DNA of 7,909 nt from JAFGPJ01 sp964439135 (GTDB lineage Bacteria > Planctomycetota > Phycisphaerae > Sedimentisphaerales > Anaerobacaceae): positions 1 to 7,909 of the forward strand of contig CAYTNN010000213.1 in assembly GCA_964439135.1 (NCBI GenBank). The letters run 5' to 3'. The notes under the pieces are model-generated. The model was not told where the DNA came from. It ran no database searches and worked only from the letters and a program-made list of their open reading frames with translations. The first letter of the stretch is position 1. Every line of letters starts with the position of its first letter. Both the position numbers and the translations under genes were made by a program. This document shows, in pieces, positions 5,679-7,909 of this stretch.

Positions 5679-6875
5679 TTAGTCCACGGACCGATATTCG
5701 TGCTGGTCGTCTCCAGCATGAGATTGCTTAGCAATATTAATCAGCACGCCAACCGCAGCGGCCGACAGCAGCATACTTGTTCCGCCGGCACTGACGAACG
5801 GCAGAGGAATCCCTTTCGTCGGCAGAACAACTGTCACTACACCGATATTGAGCGCCGCCTGAATGGCAATCGCCAGAACAATCCCGCTGCCTAAAAGCCG
5901 GCCGAAAGTGTCCCGGCAGCGAACGACAGCGAGGATTCCCAGCCCGACGAACATCATAAACAGTAAGATTACCGCCGCATTTCCGACGAAGCCGAGCTCT
6001 TCACCGATAATCGCGAAAATGAAATCTGTAGTATCCTCCGGCAGGTGCCCGTATTTGCAGATTCCCTTGCCTAATCCTTTGCCCCACAGTCCGCCGGAAC
6101 CCAGGGCAATCAGCGACTGGTTTGCCTGATAGCTGGCCGAACCCGTCCACTTCTCGGGATCCAAAAAAGCGCCAATTCGCCGCATTCGGCTGGGCGAGCT
6201 AATCAGCATTAAGGAAAAAGCAGCGGCACCAAACGGCAGGGGAGTCAGAATATGCCACCATTTAACGCCTGCTATTATTAATATTAGGAAGGCCAAAAGC
6301 GCGATAAACGCTGCCGTTCCGAAGTCTTCGACGATTACAAGTGCCACAACTATGCCAACGACCAAACAAATCGGCACAAATCCTTTCCAGTATAGCCTGA
6401 TGCCGTCCCGGAATTTATCGCATACGGCTGCAAGGAAGAAAATGACCGCCCATTTTGCCAGCTCGGACGGCTGGAAACTCACAGATATAGGTCCAAGCGG
6501 TATTTTCAGCCAGCGGTAATGCCTGTTTATCGGTGGAATAAGCCGAGGCAGCACCGGGTATAAGCGCTGTGATAAAATGATGGCAAGCAGCACGATGCTC
6601 AGGGCCAGCAGATAAATAGTCGGATTTCGCGACCAGCCGTTGGTGAGGCTCAGTCTGCGATAGTTAAAGCAGGAAAAGAAGTACATAATCAGACACGCCA
6701 ATGGGAAAAACAGGATCTGCCGCAGGCTGGCGTATTCGTAGAACCTCTGCAAGTCTATATCCTGACCGATGTTGGCACTGGCCGAGAAGACAAAGACCGT
6801 ACCGACAGCCATCAAAAGCACGACAACCATCGCGACACTGTCGGAGACCGGATTATTTCTCATCGTTAGAATCAT
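5679..6875 (-). CDS. ftsW: FtsW/RodA/SpoVE (SEDS) peptidoglycan glycosyltransferase, FtsW type
   Basis: A 398-residue integral membrane protein with about ten hydrophobic segments, the normal SEDS size. Such proteins polymerise lipid II into glycan strands together with a class B penicillin-binding protein, at the division site for FtsW. Motifs in order are SFQPSELAKW (133-142), VEDFGTA (182-188), YQANQSLIALGSGG (249-262), GKGLG (265-269), LPEDTTDF (278-285) and NIGVVTVVLPTKGIPLPF (343-360). Asp284 matches the essential Asp of the (H/T)TDF motif (Asp297 in E. coli FtsW as I recall). LPTKG favours FtsW over RodA, but the split is not certain. The start at 6873-6875 has AGGA 4 bases upstream; Met5 (6861-6863) is possible. 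The expected dcw neighbours (murD, murG, murC, ftsZ) are absent here: it faces a kinase tail-to-tail and is divergent from a GH117 gene. It therefore seems to stand alone. Confidence 0.85.
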   Translation of the reverse strand: MILTMRNNPVSDSVAMVVVLLMAVGTVFVFSASANIGQDIDLQRFYEYASLRQILFFPLACLIMYFFSCFNYRRLSLTNGWSRNPTIYLLALSIVLLAIILSQRLYPVLPRLIPPINRHYRWLKIPLGPISVSFQPSELAKWAVIFFLAAVCDKFRDGIRLYWKGFVPICLVVGIVVALVIVEDFGTAAFIALLAFLILIIAGVKWWHILTPLPFGAAAFSLMLISSPSRMRRIGAFLDPEKWTGSASYQANQSLIALGSGGLWGKGLGKGICKYGHLPEDTTDFIFAIIGEELGFVGNAAVILLFMMFVGLGILAVVRCRDTFGRLLGSGIVLAIAIQAALNIGVVTVVLPTKGIPLPFVSAGGTSMLLSAAAVGVLINIAKQSHAGDDQHEYRSVD

Positions 6876-7025
6876 TACATCCTGTTCTAATTACAAAATC
6901 ATCTTCTTAAATATATTTTCGGCAGTATCAGGCCAATCACAGCAAAAAATGTTTGCCGGTCAGGATTTTCCAGATAAGATCAACCATTCAACAAATTAAA
7001 GTTCAATAATTTTGGGTTTAATAAA
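6876..7025. other. Divergent spacer between ftsW and the GH117 gene
   Basis: This 150-bp AT-rich stretch must hold both promoters. For ftsW (minus strand) the best candidate is TTGGCC (6931-6936) and TATATT (6910-6915) with a short 15-bp spacer, a weak call. For the GH117 gene I find no convincing -35/-10 pair and no Shine-Dalgarno site. Confidence 0.35.
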
Positions 7026-7909
7026 ATGAAACACATTACTTCCTACTTATTGTCTTGTTTTATTATCGGTATGGCAGGATGCGAATCGCCTTCTTCAATT
7101 CAACAAATCAAAGAAAATGTTTACGACTATAATGCCATTCCAATCGGAGGTAAGTTGAGCGCAGCATCAAAGCGCGCAATAGAAAGAAATTACGACCAGG
7201 GCCCCGAGTGGTTTTGCGGTTTTAATAAGCACGATCTAAAGGGCGATTTCCAATATGAAGAAGGTGTAATTCGCAGAGACCCAAGTACCGTTATCCTGGT
7301 GGATGACACCTATTATGTCTGGTACACAAAAGGCGAAGGAAAAGCGTATGGATTTGGCACAGGCAATCCTTCGAAAAAGGTATTCCCATGGGATTTGACC
7401 GAGGTTTGGTACGCCACCTCGAAAGATGGGTGGGATTGGAAAGAACAAGGGCTTGCCGTTGGAAGAGGGCTCCAAGGCGCTTATGACGATCGGGCAGTAT
7501 TTACTCCGGAAGTATTGGCACACGATGGCAAATATTATCTTGTTTATCAGATGGTCAAAGCGCCTTATCTCAACCGTGTAAAAAACAATGTCGGCATAGC
7601 CATTGCCGATTCTCCGGATGGCCCCTGGAAAAAATTAGATGCACCAATTCTAAAACCCGCCGATAACGGCCAATGGCTGGGCGATGAAGACAATCGCTTC
7701 AAAGTGATAAAACAGGGCGACTTTGACAGTCACAAAGTACACGATCCCACGCTGATGTTTTACAGAAACAAATTCTATCTCTATTATAAAGGCGAGCGCA
7801 TGGGCGAGCGCATCACCTTCGGCGGACGAGAGATAAAATGGGGCGTTGCTATAGCCGACAAGCCGGAAGGCCCCTACGTCAAGTCGCCGTACAATCCCAT
7901 TACCAACAG
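7026..7909 (+). CDS. Glycoside hydrolase family 117 lipoprotein (neoagarooligosaccharide hydrolase-like), 3' end missing
   Basis: The frame runs 294 codons and leaves the window open. The N-terminus is a lipoprotein signal with hydrophobic residues 4-18 and the lipobox MAGC at Cys19, placing the enzyme on the cell envelope. The rest is a five-bladed beta-propeller hydrolase of the GH117 type. The helical N-terminal arm carries SKRAIER (48-54), resembling the family's domain-swap motif. GFGTGNP (109-115), FPWDLTEVWYATS (120-132), VHDPTL (238-243) and GGREIKWGVAIAD (266-278) are the stretches I associate with GH117. The likely catalytic residues are Asp85 (RRDPST) and Asp240 (VHDP); the partner His-Glu pair should fall at 297-298, just past the edge. 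Family members remove 3,6-anhydro-L-galactose from the non-reducing end of neoagaro-oligosaccharides. Sugar specificity varies in the family, so agar is the best guess, not proven. The start is fixed by the signal peptide and an in-frame stop at 6975-6977. Confidence 0.88.
   Translation, partial: MKHITSYLLSCFIIGMAGCESPSSIQQIKENVYDYNAIPIGGKLSAASKRAIERNYDQGPEWFCGFNKHDLKGDFQYEEGVIRRDPSTVILVDDTYYVWYTKGEGKAYGFGTGNPSKKVFPWDLTEVWYATSKDGWDWKEQGLAVGRGLQGAYDDRAVFTPEVLAHDGKYYLVYQMVKAPYLNRVKNNVGIAIADSPDGPWKKLDAPILKPADNGQWLGDEDNRFKVIKQGDFDSHKVHDPTLMFYRNKFYLYYKGERMGERITFGGREIKWGVAIADKPEGPYVKSPYNPITN

Noticed and set aside
7236..7523. 95-codon open frame on the minus strand
   Set aside because: It is antisense to the GH117 gene, which has strong family motifs across the same stretch.
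1..7909. CRISPR array, insertion sequence, tRNA or rRNA gene
   Set aside because: I saw no regularly spaced repeats, transposase motifs, paired terminal repeats, or tRNA/rRNA-like stretches on either strand.

Overview
The window looks like chromosomal DNA of a planctomycete, most likely a marine or sediment member of the Phycisphaerae/Sedimentisphaerales. The signs are a type II pseudopilin start of the planctomycete kind, a Ser/Thr kinase with an N-terminal Cys ribbon and many C-terminal membrane helices, a eukaryote-like UDP-sugar pyrophosphorylase, and a lipoprotein of glycoside hydrolase family 117 (agar/red-algal galactan breakdown). The taxonomic call is inference from gene content; no rRNA or marker gene is present.

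Layout: (1) 1-241, minus strand: 5' part of a prepilin-like gene running off the left edge. (2) 242-738: AT-rich divergent spacer with a promoter candidate for each side and a 12-bp palindrome. (3) about 739/745-2163, plus: UDP-N-acetylhexosamine/UDP-glucose pyrophosphorylase family protein. (4) 2209-3366, minus: exported aldose 1-epimerase (galM), convergent with (3). (5) 3367-3736: divergent spacer with a good galM promoter and the kinase leader. (6) 3737-5671, plus: membrane Ser/Thr protein kinase. (7) 5679-6875, minus: FtsW-type SEDS glycosyltransferase, convergent with the kinase with only 7 bp between stop codons. (8) 6876-7025: short divergent spacer. (9) 7026-7909, plus: GH117 lipoprotein, cut by the right edge just before its expected catalytic His-Glu pair.

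No two adjacent genes share a strand, so each appears to be its own transcription unit and no operon can be claimed. Loose themes are sugar handling (GH117, GalM, nucleotide-sugar pyrophosphorylase) and envelope/cell-wall work (FtsW, UDP-sugar supply, membrane kinase). I see no mobile element, CRISPR array, tRNA or rRNA. The least ordinary points are a probable second, cytosolic start inside the galM lipoprotein gene, the kinase architecture, and the near-abutting kinase/ftsW ends. I did not find a clearly new multi-gene system.
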